Assembly: GCF_000003605.2 (NCBI RefSeq)
Contig: NW_003152017.1
Coordinates: 1-22,768, forward strand
DNA length: 22,768 nucleotides
Direction: 5' to 3'
From: Saccoglossus kowalevskii
Taxonomy: Eukaryota > Hemichordata > Enteropneusta > Harrimaniidae
In this document: positions 10,462 to 20,451 of the stretch, piece after piece
Layout of the letters: the number at the start of each line of letters is the position of its first letter
Position numbering within the stretch: the first letter of the stretch is position 1
Made by a program: the position numbers and the translations under genes
The notes under the pieces: model-generated
Seen by the model: the letters and a program-made list of their open reading frames with translations, nothing else
Databases searched by the model: none
Told to the model about the DNA's origin: nothing

Positions 10462-11464
10462 AGCATTGTAATTGTAGTATGTGAGCATTGTAATTGTAGT
10501 ATGTCAGCAATGTAATTGTAGTATGTCAGCATTGTAATTGCTGTATGTCAGCATTGTAATTGCAGTATGTCAGCATTGTAATTGTAGTATGTGAGCATTG
10601 TAATTGTAGTATGTCAGCATTGTAATTGCAGTATGTCAGCATTGTAATTGCAGTATGTCAGCATTGTAATTGTAGTATGTCAGCATTGTAATTGTAGTAT
10701 GTCAGCATTGTAATTGCAGTATGTCAGGATTGTAATTGCAGTATGTCAGCATTGTAATTGTAGTATGTATGCATTGTAATTGTAGTAAGTCAGCATTGTA
10801 ATTGCAGTATGTCAGCATTGTAATTGTAGTATGTGAGCATTGTAATTGTAGTATGTGAGCATTGTAATTGTAGTATTTGAGCATTGTAATTGTAGTATGT
10901 GAGCATTGTAATTGTAGTATGTGAGCATTGTAATTGTAGTATGCGAGCATTGTAATTGTAGTATGCGAGCATTGTAATTGTAGTATGTCAGCATTGTAAT
11001 TGTAGTATGTGAGCATTGTAATTGTTGCATGTGAGCATTGTAATTGTAGTATGTGAGCATTGTAATTGTAGTATGTGAGCATTGTAATTGTAGTATGTGA
11101 GCATTGTAATTGTAGTATGTGAGCATTGTAATTGTAGTATGTGAGCATTGTAAATGTAGTATGTGTGCATTGTAATTATAGTATACGAGCATTGTAATTG
11201 TAGTATGTGAGCATTGTAATTGTAGTATGTCAGCATTGTAATTGTAGTATGTGAGCATTGTAATTGTAGTATGTGAGCATTGTAAATGTAGTATGTGAGC
11301 ATTGTAATTATAGTATGTGAGCATTGTAATTGTAGTATGTGAGCATTGTAATTGTAGTATGTGAGCATTGTAATTGTAGTATGTGAGCATGTAATTATAG
11401 TATGTGAGCATTGTAATTGTAGTATGTGAGCATTGTAATTGTAGTATTGTAATTGCAGTATGTG

Positions 11465-11816
11465 AGCATTGTAATTGTAGTATGTCAGCATTGTAATTGT
11501 AGTATGTCAGCATTGTAATTGTAGTATGTGAGCATTGTAATTGTAGTATGTCAGCATTGTAATTGTAGTATGTCAGCATTGTAATTGTAGTATGCGAGCA
11601 TTGTAATTGTAGTATGTCAGCATTGTAATTGCAGTATGTGAGCATTGTAATTGTAGTATGTCAGCATTGTAATTGTAGTATGTCAGCATTGTAATTGTAG
11701 TATGTGAGCATTGTAATTGTAGTATGTCAGCATTGTAATTGTAGTATGTCAGCATTGTAATTGTAGTATGCGAGCATTGTAATTGTAGTATGTCAGCATT
11801 GTAATTGTAGTATGTG
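11465..11816 (+). repeat. HOR-B dimer, copy 2
   Basis: It has the same 16-monomer order as 437-788, with R units ending at 11596 and 11772. Only one difference from copy 1 was seen in 352 bp. The monomer just before it is the truncated fusion at about 11435-11464, whereas copy 1 has a normal TTGCAG monomer there. Confidence 0.85.
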
Positions 11817-12190
11817 AGCATTGTAATTGTAGTATGTGAGCATTGTAATTGTAGTATGTCAGCATTGTAATTGTAGTATGTGAGCATTGTAATTGTAGTA
11901 TGTCAGCATTGTAATTGTAGTATGTCAGCATTGTAATTGTAGTATGTCAGCATTGTAATTGTAGTATGTCAGCATTGTAATTGTAGTATGTCAGCATTGT
12001 AATTGTAGTATGCGAGCATTGTAATTGTAGTATGTCAGCATTGTAATTGTAGTATGTGAGCATTGTAATTGTAGTATGTGAGCATTGTAATTGTAGTATG
12101 TCAGCATTGTAATTGTAGTATGTGAGCATTGTAATTGTAGTATGTCAGCATTGTAATTGTAGTATGTCAGCATTGTAATTGTAGTATGTC
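11707..12190 (+). repeat. Perfect 242-bp (11-monomer) tandem duplication
   Basis: 11707-11948 and 11949-12190 both read C C R C G G C G C C C, with TTGTAG cores throughout and no difference found by eye. The R units end at 11772 and 12014, exactly 242 bp apart. The left copy overlaps the end of the HOR-B dimer, so this duplication arose from it and extended it. Identity over 242 bp in an array where neighbours differ every few monomers indicates a recent event. Confidence 0.85.
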
Positions 12191-13051
12191 AGCATTGTAA
12201 TTGTAGTATGTCAGCATTGTAATTGCAGTATGTCAGCATTGTAATTGTAGTATGTCAGCATTGTAATTGTAGTATGTGAACATTGTAATTGTAGTATGTC
12301 AGCATTGTAATTGTAGTATGTCAGCATTGTAATTGCAGTATGTCAGCATTGTAATTGCAGTATGTCAGCATTGTAATTGTAGTATGTGAGCATTGTAATT
12401 GTAGTATGTGAGCATTGTAATTGTAGTATGTGAGCATTGTAATTGTAGTACGCGAGCATTGTAATTGTAGTATGTGAGCATTGTAATTGTAGTATGTGAG
12501 CATTGTAATTGTAGTATGTGAGCATTGTAATTGCATTATGTGAGCATTGTAATTGTGGTATGTGAGCATTGTAATTGCAGTATGTGAGCATTGTAAATGT
12601 AGTATGTGAGCATTGTAATTATAGTATGCGAGCATTGTAATTGTAGTATGTCAGCATTGTAATTGCAGTATGTCAGCATTGTAATTGTAGCATGTGAGCA
12701 TTGTAATTGTAGTATGTGAGCTTTGTAATTGTAGTATGTGAGCACTGTAATTGTAGTATGTGAGCATTGTAATTGTAGTATGTGATCATTGTAATTGTAG
12801 TATGTGAGCATTGTAATTGCAGTATGTGAGCATTGTAATTGTAGTATGTGAGCATTGTAAATGTAGTATGTCAGCATTGTAATTGCAGTATGTCAGCATT
12901 GTAATTGTAGTATTTGAGCATTGTAATTGCAGTATGTGAGCATTGTAATTGTAGTATGTGAGCATTGTAAATGTAGTATGTGAGCATTGTAATTATAGTA
13001 TGCGAGCATTGTAATTGTAGTATGTCAGCATTGTAATTGCAGTATGTCAGC

Positions 13052-13960
13052 ATTGTAATTGTAGTATGTGAGCATTGTAATTGTAGTATGTGAGCATTGT
13101 AATTATAGTATGTCAGCATTGTAATTGTAGTATGTGAGCATTGTAATTGTAGTATGTGAACATTGTAATTGTAATATGTGAGCATTGTAATTGTAGTATG
13201 TGAGCAATGTAATAGTATGTCAGCATTGTAATTGTAGTATGTGAGCATTGCAATTGTAGTATGTCAGCATTGTAATTGCAGTATGTGAGCATTGTAAATG
13301 TAGTATGTGAGCATTGTAATTGCATTATGTCAGCATTGTAATTGTATTATGTGAGCATTGTAATTGCAGTATGTCAGCATTGTAATTGTAGTATGTGAGC
13401 ATTGTAATTGTAGTATGCGAGCATTGTAATTGTAGTATGTGAGCATTGTAATTGTAGTATGTGAGCATTGTAATTGTAGTATGTGAGCATTGTAATTGCA
13501 TTATGTGAGCATTGTAATTGTGGTATGTGAGCATTGTAATTGCAGTATGTGAGCATTGTAAATGTAGTATGTGAGCATTGTAATTATAGTATGCGAGCAT
13601 TGTAATTGTAGTATGTCAGCATTGTAATTGCAGTATGTCAGCATTGTAATTGTTGCATGTGAGCATTGTAATTGTAGTATGTGAGCTTTGTAATTGTAGT
13701 ATGTGAGCACTGTAATTGTAGTATGTGAGTATTGTAATTGTAGTATGTGAGCATTGTAATTGTAGTATGTCAGCATTGTAATTGTAGTATGTCAGCATTG
13801 TAATTGTAGTATGCGAGCATTGTAATTGTAGTATGTCAGCATTGTAATTGTAGTATGTCAGCATTGTAATTGTAGTATGTCAGCATTGTAATTGTAGTAT
13901 GTGAGCATTGTAATTGTAGTATGCGAGCATTGTAATTGTAGTATGTGAGCATTGTAATTG
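13052..13960 (+). repeat. HOR-A segment, downstream partner of 1236-2144
   Basis: It aligns with 1236-2144 at a shift of 11,816 bp, including the rare TTGTTGCATG (13650) and GAGTATTG (about 13727) monomers. A third, internally deleted relative with the same two rare markers lies at about 15850-16150 (TTGTTGCATG at 15999, GAGTATTG near 16076). These three form a subfamily of HOR-A. Confidence 0.85.
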
Positions 13961-14497
13961 TAGTATGTGAGCATTGTAATTGCATTATGTGAGCATTGTA
14001 ATTGTGGTATGTGAGCATTGTAATTGCAGTATGTGAGCATTGTAAATGTAGTATGTGAGCATTGTAATTATAGTATGCGAGCATTGTAATTGTAGTATGT
14101 CAGCATTGTAATTGCAGTATGTCAGCATTGTAATTGTAGCATGTGAGCATTGTAATTGTAGTATGTGAGCATTGTAATTGCAGTATGTGAGCATTGTAAT
14201 TGTAGTATGTGAGCATTGTAAATGTAGTATGTGAGCATTGTAATTATAGTATGTGAGCATTGTAATTGCAGTATGTGAGCATTGTAATTGCAGTATGTCA
14301 GCATTGTAATTGCAGTATGTGAGCATTGTAATTGTAGTATGTGAGCATTGTAATTGTAGTATGTGAGCATTGTAATTGTAGTATGTGAGCATTGTAATTA
14401 TAGTATGTCAGCATTGTAATTGTAGTATGTGAGCATTGTAATTGTAGTATGTGAACATTGTAATTGTAATATGTGAGCATTGTAATTGTAGTATGTG
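13203..14497 (+). repeat. HOR-A copy with a 22-monomer partial duplication and a 5-monomer deletion (1,295 bp)
   Basis: The 19-mer is at 13203 and GTGG at 13520 and 14004, 484 bp or 22 monomers apart. The first marker has GCACTG at the standard 187 bp; the second does not, because the GCTTTG to GCACTG section has been removed and the AGCATG monomer (near 14149) is soon followed by TTGCAG. The same deletion form is seen after the marker at 16331, so the two descend from one deleted copy. Confidence 0.85.
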
Positions 14498-15727
14498 AGC
14501 AATGTAATAGTATGTGAGCATTGTAATTGTAGTATGTGAGCATTGCAATTGTAGTATGTCAGCATTGTAATTGCAGTATGTGAGCATTGTAAATGTAGTA
14601 TGTGAGCATTGTAATTGCATTATGTCAGCATTGTAATTGTATTATGTGAGCATAGTAATTGTAGTATGTCAGCATTGTAATTGTAGTATGTGAGCATTGT
14701 AATTGTAGTATGCGAGCATTGTAATTGTAGTATGTGAGCATTGTAATTGTAGTATGTGAGCATTGTAATTGTAGTATGTGAGCATTGTAATTGCATTATG
14801 TGAGCATTGTAATTGTGGTATGTGAGCATTGTAATTGCAGTATGTGAGCATGGTAAATGTAGTATGTGAGCATTGTAATTATAGTATGCGAGCATTGTAA
14901 TTGTAGTATGTCAGCATTGTAATTGCAGTATGTCAGCATTGTAATTGTAGCATGTGAGCATTGTAATTGTAGTATGTGAGCTTTGTAATTGTAGTATGTG
15001 AGCACTGTAATTGTAGTATGTGAGCATTGTAATTGTAGTATGTGAGCATTGTAATTGTAGTATGTGAGCATTGTAATTGCAGTATGTGAGCATTGTAATT
15101 GTAGTATGTGAGCATTGTAAATGTAGTATGTGAGCATTGTAATTATAGTATGTGAGCATTGTAATTGCAGTATGTGAGCATTGTAATTGTAGTATGTCAG
15201 CATTGTAATTGCAGTATGTCAGCATTGTAATTGTAGTATGTGAGCATTGTAATTGTAGTATGTGAGCATTGTAATTGTAGTATGTGAGCATTGCAAATGT
15301 AGCATGTGAGCATTGTAATTGTAGTATGTGAGCATTGTAAATGTAGTATGTCAGCATTGTAATTGTAGTATGCGAGCATTGTAATTGTAGTATGTCAGCA
15401 TTGTAATTGCAGTATGTCAGCATTGTAATTGTATGTATTTGAGCATTGTAATTGCAGTATGTGAGCATTGTAATTGTAGTATGTGAGCATTGTAAATGTA
15501 GTATGTGAGCATTGTAATTATAGTATGCGAGCATTGTAATTGTAGTATGTCAGCATTGTAATTGCAGTATGTCAGCATTGTAATTGTAGTATGTGAGCAT
15601 TGTAATTGTAGTATGTGAGCATTGTAATTATAGTATGTCAGCATTGTAATTGTAGTATGTGAGCATTGTAATTGTAGTATGTGAACATTGTAATTGTAAT
15701 ATGTGAGCATTGTAATTGTAGTATGTG
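14498..15727 (+). repeat. Canonical HOR-A unit, 56 monomers, 1,230 bp
   Basis: This is the cleanest full unit. The order from the 19-mer is: G; GCAATTG C; TTGCAG G; TAAATG G; GCATTA C; GTATTA G; C; G; R; three G; GCATTA G; TTGTGG (GTGG at 14815); TTGCAG; TAAATG; TTATAG R; C; TTGCAG C; AGCATG; G; GCTTTG; GCACTG (15002); then G-types with TTGCAG, TAAATG and TTATAG units, AGCATG (15301), a second TAAATG/TTATAG series, TTATAG C, GTGAAC, GTAATA, and the next 19-mer. Expected length is 55 x 22 + 19 = 1,229 bp; one 23-bp monomer near 15431 accounts for the extra base. The 915-bp distance from GTGG to the next 19-mer recurs at 5507-6422. Confidence 0.85.
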
Positions 15728-16825
15728 AGCAATGTAATAGTATGTGAGCATTGTAATTGTAGTATGTGAGCATTGCAATTGTAGTATGTCAGCATTGTAA
15801 TTGCAGTATGTGAGCATTGTAAATGTAGTATGTGAGCATTGTAATTGCATTATGTCAGCATTGTAATTGTATTATGTGAGCATTGTAATTGCATTATGTG
15901 AGCATTGTAAATGTAGTATGTGAGCATTGTAATTATAGTATGCGAGCATTGTAATTGTAGTATGTCAGCATTGTAATTGCAGTATGTCAGCATTGTAATT
16001 GTTGCATGTGAGCATTGTAATTGTAGTATGTGAGCTTTGTAATTGTAGTATGTGAGCACTGTAATTGTAGTATGTGAGTATTGTAATTGTAGTATGTGAG
16101 CATTGTAATTGTAGTATGCGAGCATTGTAATTGTAGTATGTCAGCATTGTAATTGTAGTATGTCAGCATTGTAATTGTAGTATGTCAGCATTGTAATTGT
16201 AGTATGTGAGCATTGTAATTGTAGTATGCGAGCATTGTAATTGTAGTATGTGAGCATTGTAATTGTAGTATGTGTGCATTGTAATTGTAGTATGTGAGCA
16301 TTGTAATTGCATTATGTGAGCATTGTAATTGTGGTATGTGAGCATTGTAATTGCAGTATGTGAGCATTGTAAATGTAGTATGTGAGCATTGTAATTATAG
16401 TATGCGAGCATTGTAATTGTAGTATGTCAGCATTGTAATTGCAGTATGTCAGCATTGTAATTGTAGCATGTGAGCATTGTAATTGTAGTATGTGAGCATT
16501 GTAATTGCAGTATGTGAGCATTGTAATTGTAGTATGTGAGCATTGTAAATGTAGTATGTGAGCATTGTAATTATAGTATGTGAGCATTGTAATTGCAGTA
16601 TGTGAGCATTGTAATTGCAGTATGTCAGCATTGTAATTGCAGTATGTCAGCATTGTAATTGTAGTATGTGAGCATTGTAATTGTAGTATGTGAGCATTGT
16701 AATTGTAGTATGTGAGCATTGTAATTATAGTATGTCAGCATTGTAATTGTAGTATGTGAGCATTGTAATTGTAGTATGTGAACATTGTAATTGTAATATG
16801 TGAGCATTGTAATTGTAGTATGTGA
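15728..16825 (+). repeat. HOR-A copy with an in-phase 8-monomer deletion (1,098 bp)
   Basis: After the 19-mer at 15728 the order is canonical up to the GTATTATG unit near 15870. It then jumps by way of one GCATTA monomer straight to TAAATG (about 15908), so the TTGTGG and TTGCAG units and six others are missing. The 22-bp phase is kept, as expected for unequal exchange between monomers. The segment carries the rare TTGTTGCATG and GAGTATTG markers, then a second sub-block with GTGG at 16331 and the same GCTTTG-GCACTG deletion as 14004 onward. Confidence 0.8.
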
Positions 16826-16887
16826 GCAATGTAATAGTATGTGAGCATTGTAATTGTAGTATGTGAGCATTGCAATTGCAGTATGTG

Positions 16888-17041
16888 AGCATTGTAATTG
16901 TAGTATGTCAGCATTGTAATTGTAGTATGTCAGCATTGTAATTGTAGTATGTGAGCATTGTAATTGTAGTATGCCAACATTGTAATTGTAGTATGTCAGC
17001 ATTGTAATTGTAGTATGCGAGCATTGTAATTGTAGTATGTC
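16888..17041 (+). repeat. Degenerate HOR-B cassette
   Basis: The order is C C G C' C R C, where C' is TATGCC followed by AAC (about 16972-16979). A TTGCAG G-type monomer precedes it, as in the other HOR-B copies. The R unit ends at 17019. The private TATGCCAAC change shows that this copy has diverged from the near-identical ones. Confidence 0.7.
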
Positions 17042-17085
17042 AGCATTGTAATTGTAGTATGTCAGCATTGTAATTGTAGTATGTG

Positions 17086-17283
17086 AGCATTGTAATTGTA
17101 GTATGTCAGCATTGTAATTGTAGTATGTCAGCATTGTAATTGTAGTATGTCAGCATTGTAATTGTAGTATGTCAGCATTGTAATTGTAGTATGTCAGCAT
17201 TGTAATTGTAGTATGTCAGCATTGTAATTGTAGTATGTCAGCATTGTAATTGCAGTATGTCAGCATTGTAATTGTAGTATGTC
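17086..17283 (+). repeat. Run of nine consecutive TATGTC monomers
   Basis: Nine C-type monomers in a row, eight with TTGTAG cores and one with TTGCAG. Unlike the mixed run at 10220-10461, this one looks like local amplification of one monomer type. It ends at a GTGAAC unit near 17301; a similar C-run followed by GTGAAC occurs near 12126-12280. Confidence 0.8.
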
Positions 17284-18141
17284 AGCATTGTAATTGTAGT
17301 ATGTGAACATTGTAATTGTAGTATGTCAGCATTGTAATTGTAGTATGTGAGCATTGTAATTGTAGTATGTCAGCATTGTAATTGCAGTATGTCAGCATTG
17401 TAATTGTAGTATGTGAGCATTGTAATTGTAGTATGTGAGCATTGTAATTGTAGTATGTGAGCATTGTAATTGTAGTATGTGAGCATTGTAATTGTAGTAC
17501 GTGAGCATTGTAATTGTAGTATGTCAGCATTGTAATTGTAGTATGTGAGCATTGTAATTGTAGTATGTGAGCATTGTAATTGTAGTATGTGAGCATTGTA
17601 ATTGTAGTATGTGAGCATTGTAATTGTAGTATGTGAGCATTGTAATTGTAGTATGCGAGCATTGTAATTGTAGTATGTCAGCATTGTAATTGCAGTATGT
17701 CAGCATTGTAATTGCAGTATGTCAGCATTGTAATTGTAGTATGTGAGCATTGTAATTGTAGTATGTGAGCATTGTAATTATAGTATGTCAGCATTGTAAT
17801 TGTAGTATGTGAGTATTGTAATTGTAGTATGTGAGCATTGTAATTGTAGTATGTGAGCATTGTAATTCTAGTATGTGAGTATTGTAATTGTAGTATGTGA
17901 GCATTGTAATTGTAGTATGTCAGCATTGTAATTGTAGTATGTCAGCATTGTAATTGTAGTATGCGAGCATTGTAATTATAGTATGTCAGCATTGTAATTG
18001 TAGTATGTCAGCATTGTAATTGTAGTATGTCAGCATTGTAATTGTAGTATGTGAGCATTGTAATTGTAGTATGCGAGCATTGTAATTGTAGTATGTGAGC
18101 ATTGTAATTGTAGTATGTGAGCATTGTAATTGTAGTATGTG

Positions 18142-19065
18142 AGCATTGTAATTGCATTATGTGAGCATTGTAATTGTGGTATGTGAGCATTGTAATTGCA
18201 GTATGTGAGCATTGTAAATGTAGTATGTGAGCATTGTAATTATAGTATGCGAGCATTGTAATTGTAGTATGTGAGCATTGTAATTGCAGTATGTCAGCAT
18301 TGTAATTGTAGCATGTGAGCATTGTAATTGTAGTATGTGAGCTTTGTAATTGTAGTATGTGAGCACTGTAATTGTAGTATGTGAGCATTGTAATTGTAGT
18401 ATGTGAGCATTGTAATTGTAGTATGTGAGCATTGTAATTGCAGTATGTGAGCATTGTAATTGTAGTATGTGAGCATTGTAAATGTAGTATGTGAGCATTA
18501 TAATTATAGTATGTGAGCATTGTAATTGCAGTATGTGAGCATTGTAATTGTAGTATGTCAGCATTGTAATTGCAGTATGTCAGCATTGTAATTGTAGTAT
18601 GTGAGCATTGTAATTGTAGTATGTGAGCATTGTAATTGTAGTATGTGAGCATTGTAAATGTAGCATGTGAGCATTGTAATTGTAGTATTTGAGCATTGTA
18701 ATTGCAGTATGTGAGCATTGTAATTGTAGTATGTGAGCATTGTAAATGTAGTATGTCAGCATTGTAATTGCAGTATGTCAGCATTGTAATTGTAGTATTT
18801 GAGCATTGTAATTGCAGTATGTGACCATTGTAATTGTAGTATGTGAGCATTGTAAATGTAGTATGCGAGCATTGTAATTGTAGTATGTCAGCATTGTAAT
18901 TGCAGTATGTCAGCATTGTAATTGTAGTATGTGAGCATTGTAATTGTAGTATGTGAGCATTGTAATTATAGTATGTGAGCATTGTAATTGTAGTATGTGA
19001 GCATTGTAATTGTAGTATGTGAACATTGTAATTGTAATATGTGAGCATTGTAATTGTAGTATGTG
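18142..19065 (+). repeat. 924-bp HOR-A duplication, left copy
   Basis: It aligns with 19506-20451 at a shift of 1,364 bp (62 monomers), then 1,386 bp after one monomer is missing near 18866. Shared rare features include two TATTTG monomers and a GTGACCATTG monomer (18821-18830 and 20185-20194). Differences seen are G against C at 18273/19637, an A in CATTATAATT near 18499, the missing TTATAG monomer, and G against C near 18976. Similarity ends where the right copy reaches the 19-mer. Confidence 0.85.
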
Positions 19066-19285
19066 AGCATTGTAAATGTAGTATGTGAGCATTGTAATTA
19101 TAGTATGTGAGCATTGTAATTATAGTATGTCAGCATTGTAATTGCAGTATGTCAGCATTGTAATTGCAGTATGTGAGCATTGTAATTGTAGTATGTGAGC
19201 ATTGTAATTGTAGTATGTGAGCATTGTAATTGTAGTATGTGAGCATTGTAATTGTAGTATGTGAGCATTGTAATTGTAGTATGTG

Positions 19286-19725
19286 AGCATTGTAATTGCA
19301 TTATGTGAGCATTGTAATTGTGGTATGTGAGCATTGTAATTGCAGTATGTGAGCATTGTAAATGTAGTATGTGAGCATTGTAATTATAGTATGTCAGCAT
19401 TGTAATTGTAGTATGTCAGCATTGTAATTGCAGTATGTCAGCATTGTAATTGTAGCATGTGAGCATTGTAATTGTAGTATGTGAGCTTTGTAATTGTAGT
19501 ATGTGAGCATTGTAATTGCATTATGTGAGCATTGTAATTGTGGTATGTGAGCATTGTAATTGCAGTATGTGAGCATTGTAAATGTAGTATGTGAGCATTG
19601 TAATTATAGTATGCGAGCATTGTAATTGTAGTATGTCAGCATTGTAATTGCAGTATGTCAGCATTGTAATTGTAGCATGTGAGCATTGTAATTGTAGTAT
19701 GTGAGCTTTGTAATTGTAGTATGTG
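19286..19725 (+). repeat. 220-bp tandem duplication (10 monomers, two copies)
   Basis: 19286-19505 and 19506-19725 have the same ten monomers in order: GCATTA, TTGTGG, TTGCAG, TAAATG, TTATAG, C, TTGCAG C, AGCATG, G, GCTTTG. The only difference found is in the fifth monomer: TATGTC (19394-19395) in the left copy and TATGCG in the right. The second copy runs on into GCACTG and the rest of HOR-A. The event placed a second TTGTGG marker 220 bp after the first. Confidence 0.9.
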
Positions 19726-20451
19726 AGCACTGTAATTGTAGTATGTGAGCATTGTAATTGTAGTATGTGAGCATTGTAATTGTAGTATGTGAGCATTGTA
19801 ATTGCAGTATGTGAGCATTGTAATTGTAGTATGTGAGCATTGTAAATGTAGTATGTGAGCATTGTAATTATAGTATGTGAGCATTGTAATTGCAGTATGT
19901 GAGCATTGTAATTGTAGTATGTCAGCATTGTAATTGCAGTATGTCAGCATTGTAATTGTAGTATGTGAGCATTGTAATTGTAGTATGTGAGCATTGTAAT
20001 TGTAGTATGTGAGCATTGTAAATGTAGCATGTGAGCATTGTAATTGTAGTATTTGAGCATTGTAATTGCAGTATGTGAGCATTGTAATTGTAGTATGTGA
20101 GCATTGTAAATGTAGTATGTCAGCATTGTAATTGCAGTATGTCAGCATTGTAATTGTAGTATTTGAGCATTGTAATTGCAGTATGTGACCATTGTAATTG
20201 TAGTATGTGAGCATTGTAAATGTAGTATGTGAGCATTGTAATTATAGTATGCGAGCATTGTAATTGTAGTATGTCAGCATTGTAATTGCAGTATGTCAGC
20301 ATTGTAATTGTAGTATGTGAGCATTGTAATTGTAGTATGTGAGCATTGTAATTATAGTATGTCAGCATTGTAATTGTAGTATGTGAGCATTGTAATTGTA
20401 GTATGTGAACATTGTAATTGTAATATGTGAGCATTGTAATTGTAGTATGTG
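19506..20451 (+). repeat. 946-bp HOR-A duplication, right copy
   Basis: This is the partner of 18142-19065. It keeps the TTATAG R-type monomer that the left copy lacks and runs directly into the 19-mer at 20452. Its left edge coincides with the start of the second 220-bp copy, so the 220-bp and 1.36-kb events share a breakpoint within one monomer. Confidence 0.85.

Larger units (their letters stand above)
10113..13202 (+). repeat. Long HOR-A interval dominated by HOR-B and TATGTC-rich monomers (3,090 bp)
   Basis: After the 19-mer at 10113 the HOR-A markers stop at the GTATTATG unit (about 10250). A long stretch follows to about 12500 built from TATGTC and TTGCAG monomers, the second HOR-B dimer and an 11-monomer duplication. 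Near 11380-11460 several monomers are shortened: GCATGTAATT, and a fusion at about 11435-11464 that has lost 8 bp. HOR-A order returns with the TACGCG monomer (12449) and GTGG at 12555, GCACTG at 12742, then the markers leading to the next 19-mer at 13203. Confidence 0.8.
16826..20451 (+). repeat. Long HOR-A interval with HOR-B remnant and nested duplications (3,626 bp)
   Basis: The 19-mer is at 16826. It is followed by a degenerate HOR-B cassette (16888-17041), a run of nine TATGTC monomers (17086-17283) and simple G-type units with a few GAGTATTG and TTCTAG variants (to about 18000). HOR-A order resumes with GTGG at 18176, 19320 and 19540. The last two belong to a 220-bp duplication nested inside a 924/946-bp duplication. 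The distance from GTGG at 19540 to the next 19-mer anchor is 914 bp, the canonical value without the extra base. Confidence 0.8.

Noticed and set aside
18008-19114. Long minus-strand open frame (368 codons) and about 130 others with a 22-residue peptide repeat beginning MLTYYNYN
   Set aside because: The reverse complement of the monomer has no stop codon, and because 22 is not a multiple of 3 all three minus frames give the same 22-residue repeat in rotation. Frames end where a TATGTC monomer makes TGA in that frame or an indel shifts phase. There is no non-repeat N- or C-terminus, and start sites are just the ATG in each third monomer.
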